A stretch of 48,615 bases of DNA from Nanosynbacter sp963540705 (GCA_963540705.1 CAUTQX010000002.1:1-48615); one strand, 5' to 3'; numbered from the stretch's first letter, positions 1 to 8,591 are shown. Made by a program: numbers and translations. The notes: generated from the sequence alone by a model not told the origin.

Positions 1-75
1 TACTAGAGTCTAGGCTTACTCTCAAAGCTGGTTCGAGCTTGGGTGTAAAATCGCACCATAAAGAATGTTTGGAAT

Positions 76-101
76 AGTTCGCTTATTGTGGCGAGTTTTT
101 T
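76..101 (+). terminator. Possible terminator of an upstream gene outside the window
   Basis: A short hairpin (arms 77-82 and 91-95, with one G-T pair) is followed by six T residues at 96-101. It could end a plus-strand gene that lies left of the window. The stem is short, so this is tentative. Bases 1-75 show no gene I can support. Confidence 0.35.
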
Positions 102-403
102 CATTGTTGCTTTGTAGTTTCTTTGGCAGCGGACTCATCGTCAGTCTGAGACATCATTTCAGAATAGGCTTCAAGTATATCACTCTCCTTATATTTCGGT
201 TTATGTGAGCGCTCGATTGCATACCATATTGTTACGGGTATCAGCAGGGCGGTGTTTATGCAATATATCGTAATTGCAGCTTCTATGGACCCAACGATAT
301 TTATAAATACTCCAGTATAGAATAAAAAGAAAATAATTACAGTAGTTGATCCGAAAATAAAGAACAGAATTTTTGAAATAATATATTTATCTATTTCTGG
401 CAT
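101..403 (-). CDS. Small two-TM membrane protein, unknown function
   Basis: A 100-residue protein not recognised as any named family. It has two hydrophobic segments (about residues 9-36 and 40-62) followed by a charged, Lys/Glu/Ser-rich tail of about 35 residues that is probably cytoplasmic. On the minus strand a TAGAAT/TATAAA-type -10 region lies within 20 bases of the ATG, so a short or absent leader is likely. It is transcribed divergently from pyk. The hydrophobic pattern and usable promoter make it likely to be real, but no function can be inferred. Confidence 0.6.
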   Translation of the reverse strand: MPEIDKYIISKILFFIFGSTTVIIFFLFYTGVFINIVGSIEAAITIYCINTALLIPVTIWYAIERSHKPKYKESDILEAYSEMMSQTDDESAAKETTKQQ

Positions 404-520
404 AATATTTTATATTCTAGCATTAATAAAATGGGTAAGCTAGTTTTGATTAACGCAAATCTTGACATTAAATAAGTACTACAAGTCTCCTTGGCGCCAT
501 TTTTCATCACTGTTATTTCG

Positions 521-529
521 TGATATAAT
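521..529 (+). promoter_or_regulatory. Extended -10 promoter of pyk (leaderless)
   Basis: TGATATAAT at 521-529. The last T is 8 nt before the ATG at 537, which places the transcription start at or next to the start codon. This decides the pyk start: the upstream in-frame ATG at 462 would lie before the promoter. Confidence 0.7.
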
Positions 530-536
530 TTTAAAA

Positions 537-1958
537 ATGAGTGATAATATATTTAAACGAACAAAAATATTAGCAACAATTGGGCCAGCAACGTTCAGCC
601 AAGAAAAGGTTTACCAATTGTTGGAGGCCGGCGTTAATGGCATCCGTATGAATTTTAGCCACGGCGCTAACGAGGAGCGAATTGAGCAGATCGATTGGGT
701 GCGCACAGCTAGTAAGCAGTTAGGCAAGCCTGTCGCAATCCTACAAGATTTGCAAGGTCCGAAGATTCGCCTGGGCGTTTTGAAAGATAACATGCTGAAT
801 GTTAAGGTTGGCGATATGTTGGTCTTGGACTCAGAAATTACTGAGCACGACGGCAGTTTCAACTTGCCAGTGCAGTACAATTTGGCGGAGAAGATGAAAG
901 TTGGCGAGCCGCTTTACATGTTTGATGGCAAGATTAGGACGGTTGTGCGAGAAATTGTTAGTCCAACTGCAATTCGTGTAGAAGTCCAAAACGACGGCTT
1001 TTTGATGAGCCGCAAGGGTTTGAATTTGCCAGATACGGATTTTGGCGGCGACATTCTTACTCAGAAAGATATTAACGATTTGGAGTGGGGCGCAAGCCAA
1101 GATTTTGATTATGTTGCATTGAGCTTTATTCAAAAAGCTGATGACATTATTGATTTGCGTCGTCGATTGACAGACCTGGGCTCGACGGCTAGTATTATTG
1201 CTAAGATAGAGACTAAGTCTGCCGTCGATCCAGAGAATTTGGAAGAAATCGTTAAGGCTAGTGACGGTATTATGGTCGCTCGTGGTGACTTGGCGGTGGA
1301 AGCTGGCGCGGAAATTGTCCCAGTTGTACAACGTCGAATTATTGCTTTGTGTCGTAAATATTGCAAGTTGGTAATCGTTGCGACACAAATGATGGGCAGT
1401 ATGGTTGATAATCCAGAACCGAGTCGCGCCGAAGTAAGTGACGTTGCGAATGCCGTAATTCAAGGTGCTGACGTGGTTATGTTGTCTGATGAAACCGCCA
1501 ATGGTAAATATCCTGTTGAAACTGTTCGTGCAATGCGCAAGACTATTATCTACACTCAAGAGCACAGTGAGGTAATGTTGGTAGAAAGAGCTGAGATGCG
1601 TGAAAAAACTGACGCGATTTTAAGCTACACGGCAGCTCAATTAGCAAGGAGAATTAAGGCTCGAGCCATCATTGCAGAGACGCACACTGGCGCCACTGCA
1701 ATTAATGTTGCCGCATATCGTCCAAATCTGCCAATTGTTTGCGTGACAGAAAATGTGAAGACTGCGCAAAAGTTAGCGCTAAGATACGACTCTAGTCCAT
1801 ATGTCCGACCAAACGTTCCAAATGCAGCAGCTAAGCTAGCTGATGAGTTGAAGCAAGAAGGGTATTTCGGTACAGACCCAGTTACGGTTGTGCTTGTTAG
1901 CGGTCATAATCCAGAGCCAGGCAAGACTGACAATATTCAGGTCAAGACATTGTCGTAA
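537..1958 (+). CDS. pyk: Pyruvate kinase
   Basis: Transfers phosphate from phosphoenolpyruvate to ADP, the last step of glycolysis, in the cytoplasm. 473 residues from the ATG at 537, the normal length for a bacterial enzyme. The N-terminal RTKILATIGPA block, the MNFSHG and GPKIR motifs of the TIM barrel, the Mg/substrate loop IAKIE, GIMVARGDLAVE and the signature ATQMMGSM followed by NAVIQGADVVMLSDETA are all present. The C-terminal allosteric domain is complete. pgk follows 11 bases downstream with its own Shine-Dalgarno site, so pyk, pgk and tpiA form one glycolytic operon driven from the leaderless promoter at 521. An in-frame ATG at 462 is rejected because it lies upstream of that promoter and adds 25 residues outside the family. 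Confidence 0.97.
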   Translation: MSDNIFKRTKILATIGPATFSQEKVYQLLEAGVNGIRMNFSHGANEERIEQIDWVRTASKQLGKPVAILQDLQGPKIRLGVLKDNMLNVKVGDMLVLDSEITEHDGSFNLPVQYNLAEKMKVGEPLYMFDGKIRTVVREIVSPTAIRVEVQNDGFLMSRKGLNLPDTDFGGDILTQKDINDLEWGASQDFDYVALSFIQKADDIIDLRRRLTDLGSTASIIAKIETKSAVDPENLEEIVKASDGIMVARGDLAVEAGAEIVPVVQRRIIALCRKYCKLVIVATQMMGSMVDNPEPSRAEVSDVANAVIQGADVVMLSDETANGKYPVETVRAMRKTIIYTQEHSEVMLVERAEMREKTDAILSYTAAQLARRIKARAIIAETHTGATAINVAAYRPNLPIVCVTENVKTAQKLALRYDSSPYVRPNVPNAAAKLADELKQEGYFGTDPVTVVLVSGHNPEPGKTDNIQVKTLS

Positions 1959-1969
1959 GGAGAATTTGG

Positions 1970-3043
1970 GTGGGCAGAAAATTTCCGAAGCAAACAATTC
2001 GCGATGTTGATCTACGTGGAAAAACTATTCTTCTGCGAGCAGATTATAATGTGCCGCTAACAAAGCGCGGTCAAATTTCTGATGATTTAAGAATTCGCGC
2101 TTCTCTGCCCACACTCCGATATTTACTGGAGCAGAATTGCAAGATTGTTATTATGTCTCATCTGGGGCGACCAAAAGGTAAGGATCTTAAGTTTAGCCTG
2201 AAAGTCGTTGCAGATCACCTATCCAAGTTGCTGAGCCGTCCGGTAGAATTGCTGGATGATTGCGTAGGCGAAGCTGTTCATCAAGCTGTTCGCCGCGCGC
2301 CACGAGGCAGTATTCTTATGTTGGAGAATTTACGCTTTTATGATGAGGAGGAGGCCGATGATTTAACATTCGCCAAGTCAATCCAACGCGCTGTCCGAGC
2401 AGATTATTTTGTGCAGGACGGATTTGCTGTGGCACACAGGGCGCATGCCAGCACTCATGCGATTACATTGTGTGTTCCAGGGCTAGCGGGATTACTATTA
2501 GAAAAAGAATATGTAACTATCACCGAGGCGATGAATAAGCCAAAACGTCCGTTGATTGCGGTTATTGGTGGCGCAAAGGTTAGCGATAAAATATTACTGA
2601 TTAAGCGTCTGATTAAAAAAGCGGATCGGATTTTAATTGGCGGCGCTATGTCAAACACGTTTTTACATTGTCGTGGATTTAATGTCGGTAAGAGTGTGTT
2701 TGAGTCGGATATGGAAAAGGTTGTCGCGGAAATTTATGATTTGGCAGCGGCTAAGGTTGGCGTAGAGAATGTTGACGATTTTTTGGTATTGCCGATCGAT
2801 GTGGCGGTTGCGCCAGAGATTTCTAAAGATTTTCCTCGTCAAGAAGTTAATATTGATAAAATAAAGAACTCGGATATGGTGCTGGATATTGGAAGTCAGA
2901 CAATTGAGAAATTCACGAAAATATTAGCCGGCGCGAAGATGGTTATTTGGAATGGTCCGCTGGGCTATGCTGAAATTGATAATTTTGCAATCGGTTCGGC
3001 ACGAGTAGCGCTAGCGATTGCTCAAAATAAAGGAGTCGTTTAA
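1970..3043 (+). CDS. pgk: Phosphoglycerate kinase, interrupted by an in-frame TAA
   Basis: Transfers phosphate from 1,3-bisphosphoglycerate to ADP, one of the two ATP-yielding steps of glycolysis. GTG start at 1970, seven bases after the SD AAGGAG at 1957-1962. Seen: the N-terminal RADYNVPL, SHLGRPKG, the substrate motif RAHAST, the nucleotide-domain motif IGGAKVSDK and VIWNGPLG. The frame then meets TAA at 3041-3043, immediately before the IVGGGDT adenine-nucleotide loop that normally continues the protein. As read, the product is 357 residues and lacks this loop and the last helices. The continuation stays open in the same frame to TGA at 3206-3208, which would give about 412 residues, the normal length. 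It could be a nonsense mutation, stop-codon readthrough or a base-call error (for example TCA to TAA). Confidence 0.9.
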   Translation: MGRKFPKQTIRDVDLRGKTILLRADYNVPLTKRGQISDDLRIRASLPTLRYLLEQNCKIVIMSHLGRPKGKDLKFSLKVVADHLSKLLSRPVELLDDCVGEAVHQAVRRAPRGSILMLENLRFYDEEEADDLTFAKSIQRAVRADYFVQDGFAVAHRAHASTHAITLCVPGLAGLLLEKEYVTITEAMNKPKRPLIAVIGGAKVSDKILLIKRLIKKADRILIGGAMSNTFLHCRGFNVGKSVFESDMEKVVAEIYDLAAAKVGVENVDDFLVLPIDVAVAPEISKDFPRQEVNIDKIKNSDMVLDIGSQTIEKFTKILAGAKMVIWNGPLGYAEIDNFAIGSARVALAIAQNKGVV

Positions 3044-3208
3044 ATAGTTGGCGGCGGAGATACGGCTGATTTTATATTGAAATGGGACGGGCATGACGGC
3101 GCCAATTTTACTCATGTTTCCACTGGTGGCGGAGCTAGTATGGCCTTGATGGCTGGTAAAAAATTGCCAGGAATTGAAAGTTTACTAGACGCATACGGTT
3201 TGAGGTGA
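3044..3208 (+). pseudogene. pgk: C-terminal continuation of phosphoglycerate kinase after the in-frame stop
   Basis: 54 codons in the same frame as pgk, straight after its TAA and ending in TGA at 3206-3208. They encode IVGGGDTADFILKW, a HVSTGGGAS motif and KKLPGIESLLDAYG. These are the nucleotide-binding GGGDT loop, the conserved STGGGAS loop and the last helix of every phosphoglycerate kinase. There is no frameshift and only one residue position (usually Thr or Ser) is replaced by the stop. Conservation up to the true C-terminus argues that the break is recent, an error, or translated through. No convincing separate start codon lies at its beginning. Confidence 0.85.
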
Positions 3209-3232
3209 TAAACTAAGCATAAGGATTATCTC

Positions 3233-3991
3233 ATGAGAAAAAAGTTAATCATTGGTAACTGGAAAATGAACTTCAATATGCAGGAGGCTAGCTTATATTT
3301 GCATAAGCTGATGAACACGCTGTCATCGCATAGAGATGTTGAAGTGGTACTGGCGCCTACTATTTTGACGCTGCAGAGTTTGAGTTTGCAAATTAATCGT
3401 CGAATCGCTAAGTTGGCGGCTCAGAATTGCTATTGGCGGGATTCGGGGGCGTATACGGGAGAAATTCCAGCGGCACATCTTCGTGGAATTGCTGACTATG
3501 TGATAATTGGACATTCGGAGCGTCGCTATATTTTTATTGAAAGTGAGAAAGATATTCGACTTAAAGTCCAAGCGGCAATTCGAAATCGTATTCATCCGAT
3601 TCTGTGTGTTGGCGAGACGATCCAAGAGAGAACTCTTGGCGAAACGAAGGATGTTCTGGCCGATCAATTAACCAGTGGTCTGGCTAACGTGACGGCGGAT
3701 GAGCTGGGCGAAGTAGTCATTGCTTACGAGCCAGTTTGGGCGATCGGTACTGGCGACAGCGCTAAAGCGTCTGATGTAAAAAAAGCTACACAGATGATTC
3801 GACGACATATTTCTCATTTGTACGGTAAAAAAGCGGCGGAATCAGTTCGAGTTGTCTATGGTGGAAGTATTACATCAATAAACGCCGCAGATTATTTAGC
3901 AATTGATGAACTTGATGGTTTATTGGTTGGGGCAGCCAGTTTGGATGTATATCAATTTAAGGAGATAATCTCGAAAGCACATAAAGGTTAA
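3233..3991 (+). CDS. tpiA: Triosephosphate isomerase
   Basis: Interconverts dihydroxyacetone phosphate and glyceraldehyde 3-phosphate. 252 residues, the normal length. Active-site residues are visible: Lys11 in GNWKMN, His94 in IGHSERR and the catalytic Glu166 in AYEPVWAIGTG. The phosphate-binding loops YGGSI and LLVGAASLD follow. The ATG at 3233 is preceded by AAGGAT. It is the third gene of the pyk-pgk-tpiA cluster, starting 24 bases after the end of the full-length pgk frame. Confidence 0.97.
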   Translation: MRKKLIIGNWKMNFNMQEASLYLHKLMNTLSSHRDVEVVLAPTILTLQSLSLQINRRIAKLAAQNCYWRDSGAYTGEIPAAHLRGIADYVIIGHSERRYIFIESEKDIRLKVQAAIRNRIHPILCVGETIQERTLGETKDVLADQLTSGLANVTADELGEVVIAYEPVWAIGTGDSAKASDVKKATQMIRRHISHLYGKKAAESVRVVYGGSITSINAADYLAIDELDGLLVGAASLDVYQFKEIISKAHKG

Positions 3992-4005
3992 AAAATAGGG
4001 GGCAT

Positions 4006-5244
4006 ATGACAGATATTGATTTTGATGAGTTGGATAGAGCGGTAAGCTCTCTTATGGATAAGCAGCGAGAAAAGGAAGCTCCAGTGGTGGCTAATGAAAA
4101 TAATAGCGAGGTTTCTACGTCTGCGCCCGTAGAGGAAAAGTCTGTGCCAGAGAATTCTATTGGTACTAGCTTTGCTCCTCCGGTAACTCCATTTACACCT
4201 TCGTCTGCTGCTTCTACTCCTTTATCATCGATCTCTCAGCCTGAAGTAAAAAAAGACTCTTCTAGTGACGATACGATTCCTAAAGAGGTTGATAATCCTA
4301 CGAGCGAGAAAGCTACTAACGACTCAATAGATAACAGAGCTCCTGGCATTGCTGCTAACGAAGTCAAGGCTACGCCGGTAGTCGCAAGACGCTCGACTGG
4401 TCGTTTCATGGATGTTGTTAGACCTTCGTCTGTCAGCACTATCCAAAAACCTGCTACTCCCGCTCCATCCCGAACTGGCACAACAATCCAACCTTCGCCT
4501 GATTTGGTGGACGTGATTAGTACAAGCAATAGGCATTCTGCGGCAAGGAAAGAAATGTCTGATATAGTTGCTCAATCAGATAATCTTAGTGACACCCCTG
4601 ATCTTAAAGACGTACATAATGAATCTACTTTTGCGGAGATTGAAGATGCGCCCGCTGAGGAGTTGTCATTGACTGATAAGATAGCGCAATCATTAGCCGT
4701 AAGTAATAGCGAAGCTCCTGCTACACCGATGACTACGCCGCTGGAGTCTCCGTTTATTGCTAATGTTGAAGTAGAGAAGCGACCGCTTGGTTCTGTTAAC
4801 CAAACTATGACTAGTTCTGAGGTGAATAGTGATGAAGATACGTCTATGCCTGCCGATTCTGAGGATGTAAAATTGGAACATCAATATAATACTAATTTAT
4901 CTAATTACAGCATGAGCGAAAATTCTTTGGGCGATGCACCCGACTCACCAATGGATTTGAGTCCAGAAATTATAGCAATTGAGGAGGCTGGCGTTCCTGA
5001 AGATTCAGACGATAAAACATCCACTGATATTGACAGTTCTTTGATTGAGTCTTCCGAATTGTCTGAAAAGGAAGTTATGGATTCTGAGCCGGCACCAATG
5101 TTTGCCGCCGTATCTACAGAGGTCAAACCTTCAGCCAACAAAGAAAAGAAAAAATCTGGATTATTAATAGCGTTGCTTATTGTTCTATTTTTGGCAATTG
5201 GTATGGCTGGCGGCGCTGTTTCGTACTTTTTGTTGATAAAATAG
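4006..5244 (+). CDS. Acidic low-complexity protein with a C-terminal membrane anchor, unknown function
   Basis: 412 residues, not recognised. Nearly the whole protein is Ser/Thr/Pro/Glu/Asp-rich and looks disordered, with no folded domain visible. Only the last 30 residues differ: a KEKKKSG basic stretch, then one hydrophobic helix (about residues 384-410) ending in YFLLIK. The basic residues before the helix predict an N-terminus in the cytoplasm, as in a tail-anchored protein. SD AGGGGG lies before the ATG at 4006. It sits 14 bases after tpiA and its last codons contain the uvrD promoter. It may be a scaffold or linker protein, but no function can be assigned. Confidence 0.75.
   Translation: MTDIDFDELDRAVSSLMDKQREKEAPVVANENNSEVSTSAPVEEKSVPENSIGTSFAPPVTPFTPSSAASTPLSSISQPEVKKDSSSDDTIPKEVDNPTSEKATNDSIDNRAPGIAANEVKATPVVARRSTGRFMDVVRPSSVSTIQKPATPAPSRTGTTIQPSPDLVDVISTSNRHSAARKEMSDIVAQSDNLSDTPDLKDVHNESTFAEIEDAPAEELSLTDKIAQSLAVSNSEAPATPMTTPLESPFIANVEVEKRPLGSVNQTMTSSEVNSDEDTSMPADSEDVKLEHQYNTNLSNYSMSENSLGDAPDSPMDLSPEIIAIEEAGVPEDSDDKTSTDIDSSLIESSELSEKEVMDSEPAPMFAAVSTEVKPSANKEKKKSGLLIALLIVLFLAIGMAGGAVSYFLLIK
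5234..5242 (+). promoter_or_regulatory. Extended -10 promoter of uvrD (leaderless), inside the previous gene
   Basis: TGATAAAAT at 5234-5242, within the last codons of the upstream CDS. Its last T is 7 nt before the uvrD ATG at 5249, and no Shine-Dalgarno site is present. uvrD can therefore be transcribed separately from the glycolytic cluster. Confidence 0.55.
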
Positions 5245-5248
5245 ATAT

Positions 5249-7351
5249 ATGTCTAATTTTACTGACGGATTAAATAGCGAGCAGGCTCGAGCGGTGACGC
5301 ACGCTGATGGGCCACTGTTGATTTTGGCTGGAGCTGGATCTGGAAAGACTAAAACTCTAACCCATAGAATCGCTTATTTGATTGGCGAGTTGAAGATATT
5401 TCCTAGTCGAATATTGGCGGTTACATTTACTAACAAAGCCGCGAAGGAAATGCGTCAGCGATTGGCGCAAATATTGGGTGAAGATTCTGAAAATCGGCAA
5501 TTTATGCCGTGGATGGGAACTTTTCACAGTATTTGCGTGCGAATGTTGCGGATGGATGGTGAAAATATTGGCCTGAACAAGCGATTCTTAATTTACGATA
5601 CCGATGATCAAATAAGCTTGATGAAGCAAATTATGAAGGCTCGCGGCTTGACTGATAAAGATATTAAACCTCGAGCTGTACTTTCGGTTATTTCGAACGC
5701 TAAAAATGAGATGAGAAGTGCTGAGGATTTTTCTGCTTCGACTCGCGGTCCAAGAGAGCAAAAAATAGCTGAATTGTTTTTTGCTTATGAAAAAGCTTTG
5801 AAAGATGCTTCGGCGTTGGATTTTGACGATTTATTGATAAAAACCGTGGAATTATTGAGAAGTAAGCCGGATATCCGCCATAAATGGCAGCAGCAATTTG
5901 AATATATTCTGATTGACGAGTATCAGGATACAAATGCGGTGCAATATGCGCTAATTAAACTGTTGGTTAATTCACGTCGCAATTTGTGCGTGGTTGGTGA
6001 TGATGCTCAGTCGATTTATAGTTTTCGCGGGGCTGATTATACCAATATTCTCAATTTTGAGCGTGATTTTCCAGGTACGACGGTGGTCAAGTTGGAACAG
6101 AATTATCGTTCGACTGGCGCGATTTTGAATATGGCAAATGCGCTGATTAGTCATAATATTCATAGAACTGATAAAAATTTATGGACGGCGAATGGCGACG
6201 GTGTTGAGCCGAAATTATGGCAATTATACAATGAGTCTGAGGAGGCTTTGGCGATTGCGAATGAGATTCAGGCGCAAATTGCGAACGGTCGTCAATATGG
6301 TGACGTAGCGGTGTTGTACCGAACGAATGCACAGAGTTACGCAATTGAGCGAGCCCTGCGTCAGAGCTATATTCCGTATAAAATCGTCGGCGGTTTGCGA
6401 TTTTTGGATCGAGCGGTCGTTAAGGATCTATTGGCATATCTTCGATTGTTGTATCAGCCAAGTGATCGAGTTAGTTTTTTGCGAATTGTGAATACGCCAA
6501 AACGTGGCGTTGGCGCAGTGAGTATCTCTAAGTTTTTGGACTGGAATGACGCATCAGGGAAAGATATAATTAGCGGGTTGTTGGCGGTTGAGGAGGCGGA
6601 TACTTTGACGGCGCGCGCAAAACGCCCGTTGCTAGAGTTTGGCCAAAAATTGCACGATTTGCAGCAGGAAATTGACGGATCTCCAGCCGAACTGATTGAA
6701 AAAATTATGAAAAGTACTGGCTATGAAGATTTTATAAACGACGGAACGCCGCAAGCTGAGGAGCGAATGGAAAATATCGGCGTGCTTTTGTCGGAGGCGA
6801 AGGCTTACGTTGATGTGGCGACGTTTTTGGAAGAGATGGCTTTGATGTCTTCGACTGACACAACTGCCGATCAGCAAGTGACGCTCATGACGCTTCATGC
6901 GGCTAAAGGCTTGGAGTTTCCGGTGGTTTTTTTGGCGGGACTGGAAGAGGGGATTTTGCCGCACGCAAGAGTGTTTGATAGCGGCAATGCTGATGACGTC
7001 GAAGAAGAGCGCAGGTTGTGCTATGTTGGTGTAACTCGGGCGAGGGAAGAATTGTTCGTTAGTTGTGCTAGTTCTCGGACGCAATTTGGTCAGATTGGCT
7101 ATAATATGCCATCGAGGTTTTTGGATGAGATGGGTTTGATGGCTGGTGGTGTTGATAGACCAGCTCAGCCGATGGTAGAGTCTGATTTTTATTCAGAAGA
7201 TATTGGCTTGGAAGTTGGCGATCGAGTTCGCAGCCCGAGTTTTGGTTCGGGGGAAATTATTGATAGCGAAGGACTGAGTGTTACGGTTCAGTTTGACAAT
7301 GGAAATATTAAGAAATTGAATGTCGAGTTCGCACGCTTGGAAAAAATTTGA
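5249..7351 (+). CDS. uvrD: UvrD/PcrA-type ATP-dependent DNA helicase
   Basis: A superfamily 1A 3'-5' helicase that unwinds DNA in nucleotide-excision and replication repair. 700 residues. Seen: the Q-motif region near LNSEQ, Walker A AGAGSGKT (residues 27-34), Walker B IDEYQDTN, motif III GDDAQSIYSFRGAD, motif IV NYRST, motif V TLMTLHAAKGLEF and motif VI CYVGVTRAREEL. The C-terminal 50 residues (GDRVRSPSFGSGEI onward) form the Tudor-like domain of PcrA that contacts RNA polymerase. Acts with UvrA and UvrC, both also encoded in the window. PcrA and UvrD cannot be separated reliably by eye. Confidence 0.95.
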   Translation: MSNFTDGLNSEQARAVTHADGPLLILAGAGSGKTKTLTHRIAYLIGELKIFPSRILAVTFTNKAAKEMRQRLAQILGEDSENRQFMPWMGTFHSICVRMLRMDGENIGLNKRFLIYDTDDQISLMKQIMKARGLTDKDIKPRAVLSVISNAKNEMRSAEDFSASTRGPREQKIAELFFAYEKALKDASALDFDDLLIKTVELLRSKPDIRHKWQQQFEYILIDEYQDTNAVQYALIKLLVNSRRNLCVVGDDAQSIYSFRGADYTNILNFERDFPGTTVVKLEQNYRSTGAILNMANALISHNIHRTDKNLWTANGDGVEPKLWQLYNESEEALAIANEIQAQIANGRQYGDVAVLYRTNAQSYAIERALRQSYIPYKIVGGLRFLDRAVVKDLLAYLRLLYQPSDRVSFLRIVNTPKRGVGAVSISKFLDWNDASGKDIISGLLAVEEADTLTARAKRPLLEFGQKLHDLQQEIDGSPAELIEKIMKSTGYEDFINDGTPQAEERMENIGVLLSEAKAYVDVATFLEEMALMSSTDTTADQQVTLMTLHAAKGLEFPVVFLAGLEEGILPHARVFDSGNADDVEEERRLCYVGVTRAREELFVSCASSRTQFGQIGYNMPSRFLDEMGLMAGGVDRPAQPMVESDFYSEDIGLEVGDRVRSPSFGSGEIIDSEGLSVTVQFDNGNIKKLNVEFARLEKI

Positions 7352-7357
7352 TATAAT
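7349..7357 (+). promoter_or_regulatory. Extended -10 promoter of the first G5/Rpf gene
   Basis: TGATATAAT at 7349-7357, overlapping the TGA stop of uvrD. Transcription should start near 7364, leaving a leader of about 23 nt before the ATG at 7387. The promoter and leader resemble those of the downstream paralogue at 8567. Confidence 0.6.
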
Positions 7358-7386
7358 AAGGGTACCTACGTTGTGGGTGTGAACTT

Positions 7387-8553
7387 ATGGGTATAAGATT
7401 ACAAGCAAAACACTATTCTAAGAAAATTACGTTTGTTTCTGGCGTGATATTGATGCTGGTCGGCGGTTTATTTTTTGTTAATCAAGCATTGGCTGACGCT
7501 ACTAAGCCAGCGGCTAAGGCTGGCGAAAAGTTGGTGACGATTTACGACAGGGGTGCAGAAAAGACGATTGTTACAAAAGCGAGGACGATTCGCGAGGCTT
7601 TGAAATTGGCTAAGTTTTCTATTGACGAACGCCAAGACGTAGTCGAGCCGAGTCTTGATTCGGAGATGGTGGCAGAAAAGTACAATATTAATATTTTCCG
7701 TGCTCGTCCAATAACAATCGTCGATGGAAATAAACGCCTGAAAATAACCACTGCCGAACAAACACCAGCTTTGATTGCGAAGGCTGCTGGAAGTGAAGTT
7801 TTTGAAGAAGATAAAACTACTTTATCCAATTCCGATAATATGGCGGTTGATGGCGCAAACATGGTGATGAAAATTGACAGAGCCTCGATGGTTAATTTTG
7901 TACTTTACGGCAAAGAATCTGTCATTCGTACACATGCTAAGACGGTTGGCGAGCTATTGAAAGAGAAGAATATTGATCCAAAGAAAGATGATACTCTATC
8001 TGTGGATCGTTCGGCAAAAATTATTCCCGGAATGAAAATTGAGCTTTGGCGTAACGGCAAGCAAACTATAACCGCAGAAGAGGATGTGAAATTTGAGACT
8101 GAAAAAGTTCAGGATGCGAATCGAGATTCGGGATATCGCGAAGTAAAACAGACGGGCGAGAACGGTAAGAAAAATGTTACTTATGAAATCGAGATGAAGA
8201 ACGGCGTGGAGGTGAGCCGTAAGGAAATCGCTAGCGTTATAACGAAAGAACCAAAGAAGCAGATTGAAATTGTGGGAACGAAAAGCTCTACGTCATTTTC
8301 TGGTAGTTTTTCTGAAGCACTTGCTAGATTGAGAAGTTGCGAGGGTAGTTATACATCGAATACTGGAAATGGATATTACGGTGCATATCAGTTTGACAAA
8401 CGAACCTGGGGAAATTATGGCGGATACGAACTGGCTTCTGACGCTCCAGCTGCTGTGCAGGACGAAAAGGCGTGGCAAACTTACAAGGCTCGTGGCTGGC
8501 AGCCGTGGCCGACTTGTAAGGTTAAAATGGGACTTCAGGATATCTATAGATAA
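7387..8553 (+). CDS. Secreted G5/DUF348 protein with resuscitation-promoting factor domain
   Basis: Probable peptidoglycan-cleaving surface protein of the RpfB type. 388 residues. An N-terminal membrane/signal segment (about 14-36) is followed by three DUF348 (YabE-type) repeats (about 45-90, 105-155 and 168-215), a G5 domain (about 218-295) and a C-terminal Rpf transglycosylase-like domain (about 302-388). The last shows LRSCEG with the catalytic Glu, NTGNGYYGAYQFD, TWGNYGG, SDAPAAVQDEKAW and GWQPWPTC. After the catalytic Glu the usual SGGN motif is shortened. The domain order matches actinobacterial RpfB. The next gene is a tandem paralogue lacking this catalytic domain. It likely remodels its own wall or that of an actinobacterial host. 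The domain call is from recognised motifs; the role is inferred. Confidence 0.88.
   Translation: MGIRLQAKHYSKKITFVSGVILMLVGGLFFVNQALADATKPAAKAGEKLVTIYDRGAEKTIVTKARTIREALKLAKFSIDERQDVVEPSLDSEMVAEKYNINIFRARPITIVDGNKRLKITTAEQTPALIAKAAGSEVFEEDKTTLSNSDNMAVDGANMVMKIDRASMVNFVLYGKESVIRTHAKTVGELLKEKNIDPKKDDTLSVDRSAKIIPGMKIELWRNGKQTITAEEDVKFETEKVQDANRDSGYREVKQTGENGKKNVTYEIEMKNGVEVSRKEIASVITKEPKKQIEIVGTKSSTSFSGSFSEALARLRSCEGSYTSNTGNGYYGAYQFDKRTWGNYGGYELASDAPAAVQDEKAWQTYKARGWQPWPTCKVKMGLQDIYR
7690..7790 (+). repeat. 101-nt block shared with the tandem paralogue (copy 1)
   Basis: Aligned without gaps to 8877-8977. The two copies differ at nine positions, all synonymous, and encode an identical 34-residue stretch of the second DUF348 repeat (FRARPITIVDGNKRLKITT and onward). 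The flanking regions diverge much more. Confidence 0.85.
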
Positions 8554-8566
8554 TAGTTTCAAAATC

Positions 8567-8575
8567 TGATATAAT
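8567..8575 (+). promoter_or_regulatory. Extended -10 promoter of the second G5 gene
   Basis: TGATATAAT at 8567-8575, 17 nt before a GTG at 8592 and 35 nt before an ATG at 8610 in the same frame. It closely resembles the promoter and leader of the paralogue at 7349, as expected for a tandem duplication that included the promoter. Confidence 0.6.
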
Positions 8576-8591
8576 TTTTCTAATACATTGT

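Noticed and set aside
831..1565. Long minus-strand ORF (244 codons) opposite pyk
   Set aside because: It lies wholly antisense to a clearly conserved pyruvate kinase and has no protein-like motifs; it is a codon-bias shadow.
3041..3043. Idea that TAA is generally reassigned to an amino acid
   Set aside because: Many genes in the window (for example pyk and uvrA) end at TAA at the expected family length, so a global reassignment does not fit.
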